From assembly GCF_003987345.1 (NCBI RefSeq), contig NZ_PIPP01000001.1:248001-312000 (forward strand): a stretch of 64,000 nt of DNA, in the 5' to 3' direction. Under the pieces are notes generated by a model that was given only the letters and a program-made list of their open reading frames with translations, was not told where the DNA came from and made no database searches. Both the position numbers and the translations under genes were made by a program. Positions 1 through 8,426 of the stretch are shown here, one piece after another. The first letter of the stretch is position 1. Each line of letters opens with the position of its first letter. The DNA comes from Aliidiomarina shirensis. Lineage in GTDB: Bacteria; Pseudomonadota; Gammaproteobacteria; Enterobacterales; Alteromonadaceae.

Positions 1-92
1 CCTGCGCATTCGCAGAACCGCTAGTATTTAGGTTAACTCCGCGGCTTGGTTGCATCTAGCCGCCTCAATGTTATTCCCCGGTGGAAGAAATC

Positions 93-635
93 ATGGATTA
101 CGCAGTACATATTTTCGGTGCGTTAGCACTTATCATTAATTTTATCGGCTATCGCCAAGAAACCGTAAATGGCTATCGTTTAGTATCAGCATTTGCGCTC
201 GCTTGTTTGAGTATTCATTTTTTTATGCTCGGTGCTTCGGCTGCGGGTATTGGTTTAGCCATTGGTGCTGTGCGAAATATTGTCGCTATTCGCTACCAAA
301 GCGTTTCTGTGCTGCTGGTATTCGTTTTGCTTAATATCGTGTTTTGTTTATGGGAATGGTTTGTTTTACAAAACTCAGTGGTGCTATTCATTGCATATAC
401 CGCATCGCTCGTTTTTACGGTTGGCTCAATTGTTCTTAAAAGCGCCCAAGCAATACGGCGCTGGTTTATTCTTGCTGAATCACTGATGCTGATTTATTCG
501 ATTTTGGTGCTTAGCCCGTTCGGAATGCTGTTTAATATTTCCAATCTAATAAGTATCTTTTTGAAATTGCGGAGTGAAAAGAAACTTGCCGCAGCGGCGG
601 AGCTAGGAGTATCGGAGAGAACCGCAACGAAGTAG
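93..635 (+). CDS. YgjV family inner membrane protein
   Basis: A small, very hydrophobic protein of about 180 residues with five or six predicted membrane segments and almost no soluble part apart from a basic C-terminal tail. It resembles the YgjV family of uncharacterised inner membrane proteins, for which no biochemical role is established. The reading frame is open from a GTG at 81, but the ATG at 93 is the better start because a GGAAG ribosome site lies six bases before it. The threonine aldolase gene follows 38 bases downstream on the same strand and may be co-transcribed. Nothing in the sequence suggests a substrate. Confidence 0.75.
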   Translation: MDYAVHIFGALALIINFIGYRQETVNGYRLVSAFALACLSIHFFMLGASAAGIGLAIGAVRNIVAIRYQSVSVLLVFVLLNIVFCLWEWFVLQNSVVLFIAYTASLVFTVGSIVLKSAQAIRRWFILAESLMLIYSILVLSPFGMLFNISNLISIFLKLRSEKKLAAAAELGVSERTATK

Positions 636-673
636 CAACCTCATATCAACAGTTTAGGTAAGGATTTGTTCGA

Positions 674-1702
674 GTGAAAACAAGTAGTAAAATCATTGAT
701 TTACGCAGTGATACCGTAACCCAGCCAAGTGCCGCTATGCGCGAGCATATGGCATTGGCTGCAACCGGCGATGACGTATATGGTGAAGATCCAACGGTTA
801 ATTTGCTAGAGCAGCGAGTCGCTAAACTGCTAGGGAAGGAAGCTGGACTGTTGTGCACAAGTGGCACCCAAAGCAATCTTATTGCCTTGTTAAGTCATTG
901 TCAGCGTGGCGAAGAATATATTGTTGGTGAGGAATATCACACATACCGCTATGAAGCCGGTGGTGCAGCCGTGTTGGGCGGAATTGTTCCGCAAACAGTT
1001 GCGGTAGAAACCGATGGAAGCTTAAACATCAACGTAGTGGCAGGGAAAATAAAGGCAGATGATCCGCACTTTCCAATTACACGGTTGATTGCGCTTGAGA
1101 ATACGCATTGCGGTAAGGTGATTCCTACTGCGTTTATTAACGCAGCGCGCGAACTGTGCGATCAGCATGGTTTACAGTTACATTTAGATGGTGCTCGATT
1201 GTTCAATGCGCACGTAGCGACTGAACAACCTCTGGCCGACATGGTGGCGCCTTTCGATAGTGTTTCTGTGTGTTTTTCAAAAGGGCTAGGCACGCCTATT
1301 GGTTCTGTTTTAGTGGGTTCTGCAGCGCTTATAAAGCGTGGTCGGCGATGGCGAAAAATGTTGGGTGGTGGTATGCGGCAAGCTGGTATTGTCGCGGCTT
1401 CACTTGATTACGCACTGGACCATCATATTGCACGAATTGCGGATGACCATGGGAACGCAAAAGCATTAGCTGCAGGCTTAAAGGCTTTACATACGGACGC
1501 ATTTAGCATTGATGTGGTACAGACCAATATGGTTTATTTGCACTTTAGTAGCGCTGAAGTTGCAAAAAAAGTGAGCCAGGTGTTGCTGGCCGAGGGTATC
1601 AAAGTACCGAGTAGTGCAAAAATGCGTTTAGTGACGCATTTGGATGTGCAGGCAAGTGATGTAGAACGTATCGTGCAGAGCGTTCGCAAGGCACTCACTT
1701 AG
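674..1702 (+). CDS. ltaE: Low-specificity L-threonine aldolase
   Basis: A PLP enzyme of fold type I that cleaves L-threonine or L-allo-threonine to glycine and acetaldehyde in the cytoplasm. The 342 residues match the family length. The N-terminus carries the family signature RSDTVTQP at 11-18, the glycine-rich TSGTQSN lies at 62-68, the conserved DGAR motif at 172-175 contacts the cofactor, and K203 in FSKGLG is the expected Schiff-base lysine. The start is a GTG preceded by AAGGA. It adds to the amino-acid breakdown genes of this window. Confidence in the family is high; substrate stereospecificity cannot be read from sequence. Confidence 0.93.
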   Translation: MKTSSKIIDLRSDTVTQPSAAMREHMALAATGDDVYGEDPTVNLLEQRVAKLLGKEAGLLCTSGTQSNLIALLSHCQRGEEYIVGEEYHTYRYEAGGAAVLGGIVPQTVAVETDGSLNINVVAGKIKADDPHFPITRLIALENTHCGKVIPTAFINAARELCDQHGLQLHLDGARLFNAHVATEQPLADMVAPFDSVSVCFSKGLGTPIGSVLVGSAALIKRGRRWRKMLGGGMRQAGIVAASLDYALDHHIARIADDHGNAKALAAGLKALHTDAFSIDVVQTNMVYLHFSSAEVAKKVSQVLLAEGIKVPSSAKMRLVTHLDVQASDVERIVQSVRKALT

Positions 1703-1709
1703 AATCTAC

Positions 1710-2021
1710 TTACTCTGACTTATCAATAACTTCAGCTTCGAAAACACGACCTTTCTGGGTGCTATCGTGGCGCCCCTGTTGCCGTTGAGCTGCTGCTTGG
1801 TTCTGATAACCGGCCATGCGGCGTTTACCGCGCCAGATCATAATGGGGATGAGTAGCCAGCTTAGCAGCAACATAAAAATAAATACTGCAAGGCCTACTA
1901 CGAGCAATAAACCGAGCACCATCCACGCAATAATTCTAGCGAAAAAACCACTATTATTTGCCGCTTTCAGCTTATTTTGCATGGCAGCAGTGTATGCCTT
2001 GAACCGTGAACGATACATCAT
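1710..2021 (-). CDS. Small membrane protein of unknown function
   Basis: I do not recognise this 103-residue protein. It has a basic N-terminus, one long hydrophobic stretch around residues 30-62 that could span the membrane once or twice, then a positively charged and glutamine-rich cytoplasmic-looking tail ending in acidic residues. The gene lies tail-to-tail with ltaE, eight bases away. It is supported as a real gene by its own promoter-like sequence upstream (perfect TATAAT) and by a coherent membrane-protein composition. A role in envelope or respiratory complexes is possible but nothing here shows it. Confidence 0.6.
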   Translation of the reverse strand: MMYRSRFKAYTAAMQNKLKAANNSGFFARIIAWMVLGLLLVVGLAVFIFMLLLSWLLIPIMIWRGKRRMAGYQNQAAAQRQQGRHDSTQKGRVFEAEVIDKSE

Positions 2022-2052
2022 TTTGCGAGCCCTATAACGGTAACCAAGCCCT

Positions 2053-2080
2053 ATTATACCTAATTTTCAGGAATTGTTCA
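2053..2080 (-). promoter_or_regulatory. Sigma-70 promoter of the small membrane protein gene
   Basis: On the minus strand TGAACA (2075-2080) is followed after 16 bases by a perfect TATAAT (2053-2058). It points at the gene starting at 2021, so the leader would be about 25 nucleotides. Confidence 0.6.
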
Positions 2081-2082
2081 GA

Positions 2083-2100
2083 GTAACGAGAATTCGTTAC
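2083..2100. repeat. Inverted repeat between tRNA-Pro and its downstream gene
   Basis: Perfect 7-base arms GTAACGA / TCGTTAC with a four-base loop. It lies downstream of tRNA-Pro and just upstream of the minus-strand promoter at 2053-2080, without a T tract, so it could be either a weak tRNA 3' end signal or an operator. Confidence 0.4.
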
Positions 2101-2132
2101 CTATTCTTTAAGGAGGATTTACAGAGAAGAAT

Positions 2133-2209
2133 TGGTCGGCGTGAGAGGATTTGAACCTCCGACCCCTGACACCCCATGACAGTGCGCTACCAAGCTGCGC
2201 CACACGCCG
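2133..2209 (-). tRNA. tRNA-Pro (anticodon GGG)
   Basis: A 77-nucleotide cloverleaf closely matching E. coli tRNA-Pro(GGG): acceptor CGGCGTG pairs with its partner, the T arm contains GGTTCAAATCC, the anticodon loop is ATGGGGT, and CCA is encoded (TGG at 2133-2135 on the plus strand). The anticodon stem carries the same U-U mismatch as the E. coli gene. Confidence 0.97.
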
Positions 2210-2221
2210 ACCGAGCCACGT

Positions 2222-2249
2222 ATGTTACCTCTCACCACGCAAATGGCAA
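2222..2249 (-). promoter_or_regulatory. Promoter of tRNA-Pro
   Basis: On the minus strand TTGCCA (2244-2249), a 16-base spacer and TAACAT (2222-2227) lie 12 bases before the first base of the tRNA. The spacing and the position fit a stable-RNA promoter. Confidence 0.6.
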
Positions 2250-2418
2250 GTGTTAATCTGTGATTTTATTATGGTTGTTGATTAAATAAACAAAGGGCTT
2301 GCACTAATGTTAATTTTTGTAACAAATTAAAGATGCGATAGTTCCCATTTGATGCTAATTTTATCAACCTAGAGCTCAAAACAAAAAAAATAACTATACA
2401 ACTTAGAAAGGTAGCAAT

Positions 2419-4395
2419 ATGAGAATAGTGACCATTATCCTCGCGGCGATTATCGGCGGGCACGGCGTGGCAGCTCAAGCCGATACGGACGTGAAGCCGA
2501 TTACGTTGGAGGAATACGCGCGTAACGCTCAGTTTCTTGATGTGAAAATTTCACCTCAGGCCAATTATCTAGCTGCAACTACCCGTAACGAAGGTGGTTC
2601 GGTACGTTTAACGGTGTTGGATATTAATTCACGCTCGGTGTTATCTGCGACTGAACTTCGCGGTAATGAATCAGTTTCGAGCTTTCACTGGGTTAGTGAC
2701 AAACGATTAGTTATGTCTTTAGCTCGTGAGTTTGGTCCGTTAGAAATGCCGGCACGCACAGGCGAGTGGTTTGGTATGGATGTCGATGGCGGTCGTCGCA
2801 TTATGTTAACCGGTCCTCGTTCGCGAGATGGTGAATGGGTTGCGGCTGACGTTATCGATTGGCTACCTGATAGTCCGAACGAAGTATTAATTTCAACTTA
2901 TGCATATTCATCTAGCGAACCATGGTTGGATATCTCGCGCATGCGTGTTGATTCAGGACGAAAAAGAAGTGAGGGCAGGGTTCCTCTTCGTGCTGTAGGC
3001 GGAGTTCAGGCTCGGTTGCTCACCGACTCCAACGGCGATCCCGCTGTAGCGGTAGGTTTAGATCCCAATAACACCAACGATATTATCATTATTGTACGTG
3101 AACCAGGTCGAAGAGGGGATTGGACCGAAATTGCACGCTATCCAGCACTGGAAGGTGGATTTACTCCCCTTGCGTTCATGGATGATAATTCGGTTGTGGG
3201 TTTAAGTGATACGAATTCAGATACGCGCGCGGTGGCTATTCTTAATTTAGAAAATGGCGATGAGGAAATTATTGCGTTGCACCCAGATACTGATGTAACG
3301 CCTATTATGTCATTCAACCGAGGCGGAGCTAACGAAGTGATTGGGGTGAGCTATGAATATGAAACGATCAACGCTTTACTATTTGAAGATGTTGAAGATC
3401 GTGAATATTCGAACGTAGTGCAAAGCTTAACCGCTACATTTCCCGATCGCCAAGTTAGCGTTAGCTCAACGACACGTGATGGCAACTTGATGGTGGTTTC
3501 AGTAAGAAGTGCGAATCACCCTACGCAGTTTTTCTTATTTGACCGTGAGAATGTGCAGTTAACCAGCTTAGCGGAGGCCTTTCCGTGGTTAAAGCGTGAT
3601 TTATTGCCACAAACAAGAACAGTTGTTTATCAAAGCCGCGATGGGCTTTCGGTTCAAGGCTTACTTACCTTGCCGCGTGATAAAGAAGCGAAAGATTTGC
3701 CATTAATAATGCTTCCTCATGGGGGACCACATGGTATTCGCGATAGCATTGTTAATATCGATCGCGATGCGAAAGTGTTCGCACAGCACGGCTATGCAGT
3801 GTTTCAACCAAACTTCCGAGGTTCTGGCGGGTTCGGCCGTAGCTTTGAGGAAGCCGGGCATAAAGCCTGGGGTACTGACATGATTAATGATATGACTGAT
3901 GGCGTGATGTACCTCGCTGAGCAGGGAATCGTTGATAAAGATCGTGTATGTGCCTACGGTGCCTCTTATGGTGGTTTTGCAGCGTTAATGAGCGCCATCC
4001 GGGAGCCTGATTTATACAAGTGTACCGTTGGCTTTGTAGGCGTATTTGATTTGAACTTAATGCTTACTGAAGGTGATATCCCAACCCGACAATCGGGGCG
4101 TGATTATTTGGCTCGCGTGCTTCCGGAAACTGAAGAAGGAAGAAATGCACAATCACCGTTGCACAACCTTGATCAGCTAAAAGCTCCGGTATTTTTGATT
4201 CATGGCGCTGAAGATGTTCGAGTACCGATTATTCACGCTGAACGCTTACGTGAAGCGCTTGAAGCGCGAAACCATCCATTAGAGTGGATGGTAAAAGAAG
4301 ATGAAGGCCACGGATTTTACAAGCCTGAGCATAATGTTGAGCGTTGGGAACGGATGTTAACGTTCTTTAATCGATATATTGGCGAAGACAACTAA
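2419..4395 (+). CDS. S9 family prolyl oligopeptidase-like serine peptidase, exported
   Basis: A 658-residue secreted or periplasmic serine peptidase of the S9 family (acylaminoacyl-peptidase type). Residues 1-22 form a signal peptide ending near AAQA. Residues 40-390 look like the beta-propeller domain and the rest is the alpha/beta-hydrolase domain. The catalytic triad is visible: S516 in GASYGG, D599 in HGAEDVRVP and H631 in EGHGF; the oxyanion-side HGGP motif lies about 80 residues before the serine. The ATG is preceded by AAAGG. Such enzymes release amino acids or dipeptides from oligopeptides, in line with the other peptidases here. It stands alone, followed by a hairpin shared with the opposing yejM gene. 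Confidence 0.9.
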   Translation: MRIVTIILAAIIGGHGVAAQADTDVKPITLEEYARNAQFLDVKISPQANYLAATTRNEGGSVRLTVLDINSRSVLSATELRGNESVSSFHWVSDKRLVMSLAREFGPLEMPARTGEWFGMDVDGGRRIMLTGPRSRDGEWVAADVIDWLPDSPNEVLISTYAYSSSEPWLDISRMRVDSGRKRSEGRVPLRAVGGVQARLLTDSNGDPAVAVGLDPNNTNDIIIIVREPGRRGDWTEIARYPALEGGFTPLAFMDDNSVVGLSDTNSDTRAVAILNLENGDEEIIALHPDTDVTPIMSFNRGGANEVIGVSYEYETINALLFEDVEDREYSNVVQSLTATFPDRQVSVSSTTRDGNLMVVSVRSANHPTQFFLFDRENVQLTSLAEAFPWLKRDLLPQTRTVVYQSRDGLSVQGLLTLPRDKEAKDLPLIMLPHGGPHGIRDSIVNIDRDAKVFAQHGYAVFQPNFRGSGGFGRSFEEAGHKAWGTDMINDMTDGVMYLAEQGIVDKDRVCAYGASYGGFAALMSAIREPDLYKCTVGFVGVFDLNLMLTEGDIPTRQSGRDYLARVLPETEEGRNAQSPLHNLDQLKAPVFLIHGAEDVRVPIIHAERLREALEARNHPLEWMVKEDEGHGFYKPEHNVERWERMLTFFNRYIGEDN

Positions 4396-4413
4396 AGCGT
4401 TGTTTAAACAACT

Positions 4414-4448
4414 GTTTCGGAGGGTGTGATTTTATCACCCTCCGAAAC
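4414..4448. terminator. Hairpin between the S9 peptidase and yejM (convergent)
   Basis: A perfect 13-base stem (4414-4426 with 4436-4448) with a nine-base loop sits at the tail-to-tail junction and includes the stop codon of the minus-strand gene. Five further pairs (408-412 with 449-453) can extend it past a single bulge. No U tract follows on either strand, so it may be a barrier or a rho-assisted end rather than a textbook intrinsic terminator. Confidence 0.5.
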
Positions 4449-6033
4449 GTTGTAACTCACGTAAACTTTGAATAAACACAGGCGTTGGCGGAACGGCACC
4501 TGGTACAAGCTCACCTTCACTATTAAACAACTGCATATCACCATTCTCATCGATAACCGTGGTTTGGTTATTCTCAAAAATATAGATATATGGTCGAACG
4601 CTCATTACTCTTGGAAAATTGCGGCTTTCTGAGCGCATGTCTTGTCCGTTGGTAAAACTACGGAAGCCTTCAGCGCAGGACATAAAATTACTAAGGGATG
4701 TTGGCAGAATATCTTCTAAATTCGATAGTTCACGTTCTTCTAATTCGACATTCATAGTATATAACGGCACCGAGAGACTTTTCGGGTCCGCGTTCGCTAC
4801 GCTACCTATAATATGGCGGTTGGTGAGCGAAGTAATGATGATTTGCTGGGTGCTTGGCTGTGCTGATAAGAACTCAGCGATGTTGGCAATATCACTACCT
4901 GATGCGAATACGATATCCAAATTGAAATTATAATTTACGACACCCGTGAATTCGTTAAAATCGCGATTAAGTGCTTGTGGTAATGCGCGCTCAGGGAATT
5001 GCGCAGTATTAAACAAGCGTATTGGCGTGGCAAAATCATTCATGATCTGTAAATACGCTGGTTTTACATTCTGCTGCTCCAAGCTCTCCGTATAAAGATC
5101 AGGCATTCCGTAGAGTAACGAGTACACAGCAGAAGTTAATTCACGCTGCCCGAGGTGACGGTGTTGATATGACGCCAAACCCGGAACCGAATTCATTAAC
5201 TCAGCTTGTTGCATTTCTGAAAGTGAATCAAATGCTACAACCGTTACGCCGCTACTCGCCGATAACTTGTTGCAGAGCATCGGCGTATTGGGGTAGCGCG
5301 CAACTAAGCGTTGATTCCCCGTGAGCCGATCACTTTGTGATTGAAAGCCTTCCACCGTTATCCAACCATGCCGAGCCATAAGTGATTTAGCGGTAGTTGG
5401 ATAGGATAGGGGAAATAAATCGTCCTGTTGGGTTATTGGCGTATAGATATTCGCATCTGCCCAAATATGGGTACTATGGCTTACTAAAAAGGAGCCAATA
5501 AATACGGCCGCGAGCATTTTTGCAAAGCGTTTACCCTGTAATGCATCGTGGCGTTTCCAACTTAAATTGGCCAAGATTAGCTGCAACCCAAGAATGAATA
5601 AGAAAGAGAATATAACTAATAGCAGCATTAAAAAGCTGCCGCCCGGGAACCATTCTTCGGCGTCGGCCGCCAGTTGTGTAAGTGAATACGTATTTAAGTG
5701 GAAACCATATTGGTCAAAGAAAATTGCATCGAATAACAATGCAAATATACCAATACTCGCAACAACCGCAGCGTAGCCACGGAGAATGCCTGAGTAGGGT
5801 AAAATTAAGCACAAAGGAAATACGAGAACGATAAAAAACACGAAGGGTAAGAATGCAAAGTGGCCGAGCCAACTAACGATCAAATACGCGGTAGCTAATG
5901 GGCTTGTGCTCACTAAAGCGCTTTGCACGTAAAATAAGCCAATGGCTAGGCAAATAAGTATATTTGCTAGGGTGAACCAATGACCCCAGCTCACCAGTTT
6001 TGCAATTCGATCGCGTTGCTTATGTTTACCCAT
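4435..6033 (-). CDS. yejM: YejM/PbgA/LapC-like inner membrane protein with DUF3413 and sulfatase-like domain
   Basis: The N-terminal 190 residues contain five membrane segments of the DUF3413 type, followed by a periplasmic domain related to alkaline-phosphatase/sulfatase folds. In enterobacteria YejM (PbgA, LapC) binds LapB and controls FtsH-dependent turnover of LpxC, thereby setting LPS synthesis. Gene order yejL-yejM, 13 bases apart, with yejK divergent, is the same as in E. coli and supports orthology. At 532 residues it is about 50 shorter than the E. coli protein as I remember it; the loss is in the middle of the periplasmic domain. No active sulfatase site is visible. The C-terminus keeps the strand-rich end (IYIFENNQTTV) typical of the family. 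Confidence 0.85.
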   Translation of the reverse strand: MGKHKQRDRIAKLVSWGHWFTLANILICLAIGLFYVQSALVSTSPLATAYLIVSWLGHFAFLPFVFFIVLVFPLCLILPYSGILRGYAAVVASIGIFALLFDAIFFDQYGFHLNTYSLTQLAADAEEWFPGGSFLMLLLVIFSFLFILGLQLILANLSWKRHDALQGKRFAKMLAAVFIGSFLVSHSTHIWADANIYTPITQQDDLFPLSYPTTAKSLMARHGWITVEGFQSQSDRLTGNQRLVARYPNTPMLCNKLSASSGVTVVAFDSLSEMQQAELMNSVPGLASYQHRHLGQRELTSAVYSLLYGMPDLYTESLEQQNVKPAYLQIMNDFATPIRLFNTAQFPERALPQALNRDFNEFTGVVNYNFNLDIVFASGSDIANIAEFLSAQPSTQQIIITSLTNRHIIGSVANADPKSLSVPLYTMNVELEERELSNLEDILPTSLSNFMSCAEGFRSFTNGQDMRSESRNFPRVMSVRPYIYIFENNQTTVIDENGDMQLFNSEGELVPGAVPPTPVFIQSLRELQRFGG

Positions 6034-6046
6034 AGCGCTCTTCTTT

Positions 6047-6268
6047 TTATTGTTCTTTAGCTACTGATTGTAGCAGTATCTGACCAAATTGCGTGGCAAT
6101 CGCTTGGCGCTTTTGTGCAGGTACGTGTTCTTGAAGAATATGCGTAACCACATTGCCAAGTGTCATGAGCGCCAAATCGTTCGGTGCTTTATCTTTGGCA
6201 AAAATATCGAGAATGTTATCGATTAACTGGTCTTGTCGTTCTTGATCGTATTTTGAAACAATCGGCAT
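6047..6268 (-). CDS. yejL: YejL family protein (DUF1414)
   Basis: A 73-residue soluble protein matching the YejL family, whose function is not known. It begins MPIVSKY and contains the helical core LIDNILDIFAKDKAP. It lies 13 bases upstream of yejM in the same direction and is certainly co-transcribed with it, and 73 bases from the divergent yejK, the arrangement seen in enterobacteria and vibrios. Confidence 0.88.
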   Translation of the reverse strand: MPIVSKYDQERQDQLIDNILDIFAKDKAPNDLALMTLGNVVTHILQEHVPAQKRQAIATQFGQILLQSVAKEQ

Positions 6269-6341
6269 GATGATGGCCCCGGCTCCATGTTAGAATAGGG
6301 CAAGTTTAACATAAATCAGATAGTTGCATAGCGAGAGAGCC

Positions 6342-7403
6342 ATGACATTGAAGGTTACTGCCAGTATTGTTCATCAAGTTTACCAAGATCCGGCGGGCGA
6401 ATTTGGATTACGTTTTTCACCCGCAGCGCTTAATAGCGAAGCGGAAGTATCGAGCTTACTCGATGAAATGAATCAAGTTTACAATGCAAAGCCGAGCAAG
6501 GGGTATGCAAGCTTCGTGAGTGCTGATGATCCGCTATACGCTGATGCTCGCAAGGCGGGAGAGGAAATTCCGGAGCCTGAATTCCCCCGGTTACTAAATC
6601 AATGGCTGGCTGAAGACGCTGATTTTGTTGAGTTTTCTCAGCAAGTAGCGCGGTTATTGCAGCAAGAGCTTTCTCGTTATTCGTTTGCTGAATCAGGCTT
6701 TTTGTTGCTAGCCGATTATCAAGAAGGTTCTGATAGATTTCTGTTAGTGAGCTTTTTGCCAGTTCGTGAGGGCGTTATGGTGCAGCCCGATTTAAGTGTG
6801 AATAAATCGGCCCAACTTGATGTAAGCAAGGTGCAACTCGCGGCACGAATCAACCTTACTGAGTTTCAAGCGAAAGCGGATGATTTTTATTACGTATCGT
6901 TCATTAAAGGTAAAACAGGACGAAAAACCGCCGAATTTTTTCTCGATTTCTTAGGTTGTGCCGAACGAGTGAACTCGAAAAATAGTACGAAACAACTGGT
7001 AGATACTGTTCAGGCGTTTGTGAAAGCAGCAGAACTGCCAGATGAAGGCGCTAATGATGTTCGCAAGAGCGTGTTTGAATACTGCGGTGAGCAATGGCAG
7101 CAAGGTGAACAGATTCACATGAACGAGTTAGATAAACGCCTACAAGAGCAAGGCGCACCATCTATTAAGGCGTTCAGTGACGATAAAGGGCGGGAGATCC
7201 CAGAAAGTTTCCCAGCTGATCGCAGCAGTTTGCGGCAATTAGTGAAGTTTCAAGGGCAAGGCGGCGGCTTGAGTATGGCGTTTGATCAAAGCATGCTGGG
7301 CCAACGCGTTGCTTATGACGTTGATACCGATACCTTAACGATAAAAGGAACACCACCAAATTTACGTGATCAATTGCGTCGATACTACGGTATGAACGAT
7401 TAA
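6342..7403 (+). CDS. yejK: Nucleoid-associated protein YejK (NdpA)
   Basis: A 353-residue member of the NdpA/YejK family, nucleoid-associated proteins present in many gammaproteobacteria. Recognisable stretches are the N-terminal VTASIVHQV, the central SFIKGKTGRKTAEFF and the C-terminal half ending in a short helix. An upstream in-frame TTG at 6324 exists, but the ATG at 6342 has a GAGAGA ribosome site at 6333-6338 and matches the family start MTLKV, so I use it. Divergent from yejL. The family's exact role in nucleoid organisation is not settled. Confidence 0.9.
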   Translation: MTLKVTASIVHQVYQDPAGEFGLRFSPAALNSEAEVSSLLDEMNQVYNAKPSKGYASFVSADDPLYADARKAGEEIPEPEFPRLLNQWLAEDADFVEFSQQVARLLQQELSRYSFAESGFLLLADYQEGSDRFLLVSFLPVREGVMVQPDLSVNKSAQLDVSKVQLAARINLTEFQAKADDFYYVSFIKGKTGRKTAEFFLDFLGCAERVNSKNSTKQLVDTVQAFVKAAELPDEGANDVRKSVFEYCGEQWQQGEQIHMNELDKRLQEQGAPSIKAFSDDKGREIPESFPADRSSLRQLVKFQGQGGGLSMAFDQSMLGQRVAYDVDTDTLTIKGTPPNLRDQLRRYYGMND

Positions 7404-7481
7404 TCGTAATGGTTGTTTTAGTAATCCTACGAGAAGTGCAGAAGTGGTTTGTAGCAAGAATGAATGTAGCTAGGAGATAAA

Positions 7482-7512
7482 GAAAGGGCTGACATTAAAT
7501 TTCAGCCCTTTC
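7482..7512. terminator. Bidirectional terminator between yejK and csp
   Basis: An 11-base perfect stem GAAAGGGCTGA / TCAGCCCTTTC with a nine-base loop in the convergent intergenic region. The minus-strand side is followed by a T-rich run, so it ends csp transcription more convincingly than yejK. Confidence 0.7.
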
Positions 7513-7556
7513 ACAGCAGTAGATTAAACTAGTGCTTATAGATGTGATTGTGGGAA

Positions 7557-7775
7557 CTATTTGTTCTCGCCGCCTTGCGGCACTATTTGAATCGCATGAA
7601 GCCCTTTAGGGCCTTCTTCAAGCTCAAAATCAACTTCTTGGCCTGCTTTCAGTGTGCGATATCCTTCCATTTGAATTGTGGAGTAATGTGCAAAGATATC
7701 ACCACTGCGATCTTCGGATTCTATGAAACCAAACCCTTTTGAGTTATTGAACCATTTGACTTTACCGGTAGCCAT
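7557..7775 (-). CDS. Cold-shock domain protein (CspD-like)
   Basis: A 72-residue single-stranded nucleic-acid-binding protein made only of one cold-shock domain. RNP1 (KGFGFI) and RNP2-like (DIFAHYS) motifs are intact. The position next to clpS-clpA, divergent from them, is the position of cspD in E. coli, where CspD is a stationary-phase inhibitor of replication. The C-terminus is short and glycine/asparagine-ended. A strong AAGGAAG site precedes the ATG. The 5' region holds an inverted repeat described separately. CspD identity is inferred from position; the sequence alone would also allow a CspA-type chaperone. Confidence 0.9.
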   Translation of the reverse strand: MATGKVKWFNNSKGFGFIESEDRSGDIFAHYSTIQMEGYRTLKAGQEVDFELEEGPKGLHAIQIVPQGGENK

Positions 7776-8086
7776 ACTTCTACTTCCTTCTTGCGTATAA
7801 TGTGTTGTTGTATGTTCACGTAACGCACCTTTTATTATTGGAGTGGTGCGTGATAAGGGCTACAGATTTTCGGAGACCACTAGGTGATTAATTGTTATAA
7901 AAGCCCTGTGTATTTCCCTAAACTTGAAAACTGCAGCAAACAGTACCATGTGTTAATTTAGATAAGACTAAAAAATAGTCAAGTGATCTTGTGCAATTTT
8001 GTTACATTTTTTTAACGAAAAAGATTTGAATGGCGCTAACCATCTTTTAAAAATCTGGCTATATTAAAGGTAGAAACAAGTAACGT
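7776..8086. promoter_or_regulatory. Divergent csp/clpS intergenic region with hairpins
   Basis: No gene is visible in these 311 bases. On the csp side there is an inverted repeat ACGCACC / GGTGCGT (7823-7829 with 7845-7851) and a candidate minus-strand -10 TATAAC at 7894-7899, which would give a leader of roughly 110 nucleotides; a second possible -10 lies much closer to the gene. GACTA / TAGTC (7966-7980) is a second small inverted repeat. On the clpS side a TATATT (8060-8065) is the best -10, without a good -35. Confidence 0.45.
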
Positions 8087-8404
8087 ATGAGTAAGTATAG
8101 TGATTCCATTCCTGAGCATCACTTAGATGAGGCGGTGAAAATTGATTTACAGCCTCCTTCTATGTATCAGGTGATGTTGATTAATGACGACTACACACCC
8201 ATGGATTTTGTCATTGATGTGTTGGTGCGATTTTTCCGATTGAATATGGAAGCAGCAACAGAAGTAATGCTACAAGTCCATGAGCGCGGAAAAGCCGTAT
8301 GTGGTGTGTACTCTGCAGAAATTGCAGAAACCAAGGTGGTACAGGTGAATCAATATTCCCGTGAACACCAGCATCCTCTGCTCTGCACCATGGAGCAGGC
8401 ATGA
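8087..8404 (+). CDS. clpS: ATP-dependent Clp protease adaptor ClpS
   Basis: A 105-residue adaptor that delivers N-end-rule substrates to ClpAP in the cytoplasm. The ClpS core is clear: [16 protein letters not shown] (residues 27-42), where the acidic residues and the threonine bind the substrate N-terminus, then [19 protein letters not shown], which contacts ClpA. The clpA gene follows after 22 bases, the standard arrangement. The ribosome site is weak (AAAGG about 13 bases upstream). Confidence 0.95.
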   Translation: MSKYSDSIPEHHLDEAVKIDLQPPSMYQVMLINDDYTPMDFVIDVLVRFFRLNMEAATEVMLQVHERGKAVCGVYSAEIAETKVVQVNQYSREHQHPLLCTMEQA

Positions 8405-8426
8405 TTTGTGAAGTAAGGAGAGCAGT

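Noticed and set aside
2349-2367. TTGAT / ATCAA inverted repeat upstream of the S9 peptidase as an operator
   Set aside because: Five-base arms with a nine-base gap are expected often by chance in this AT-rich leader.
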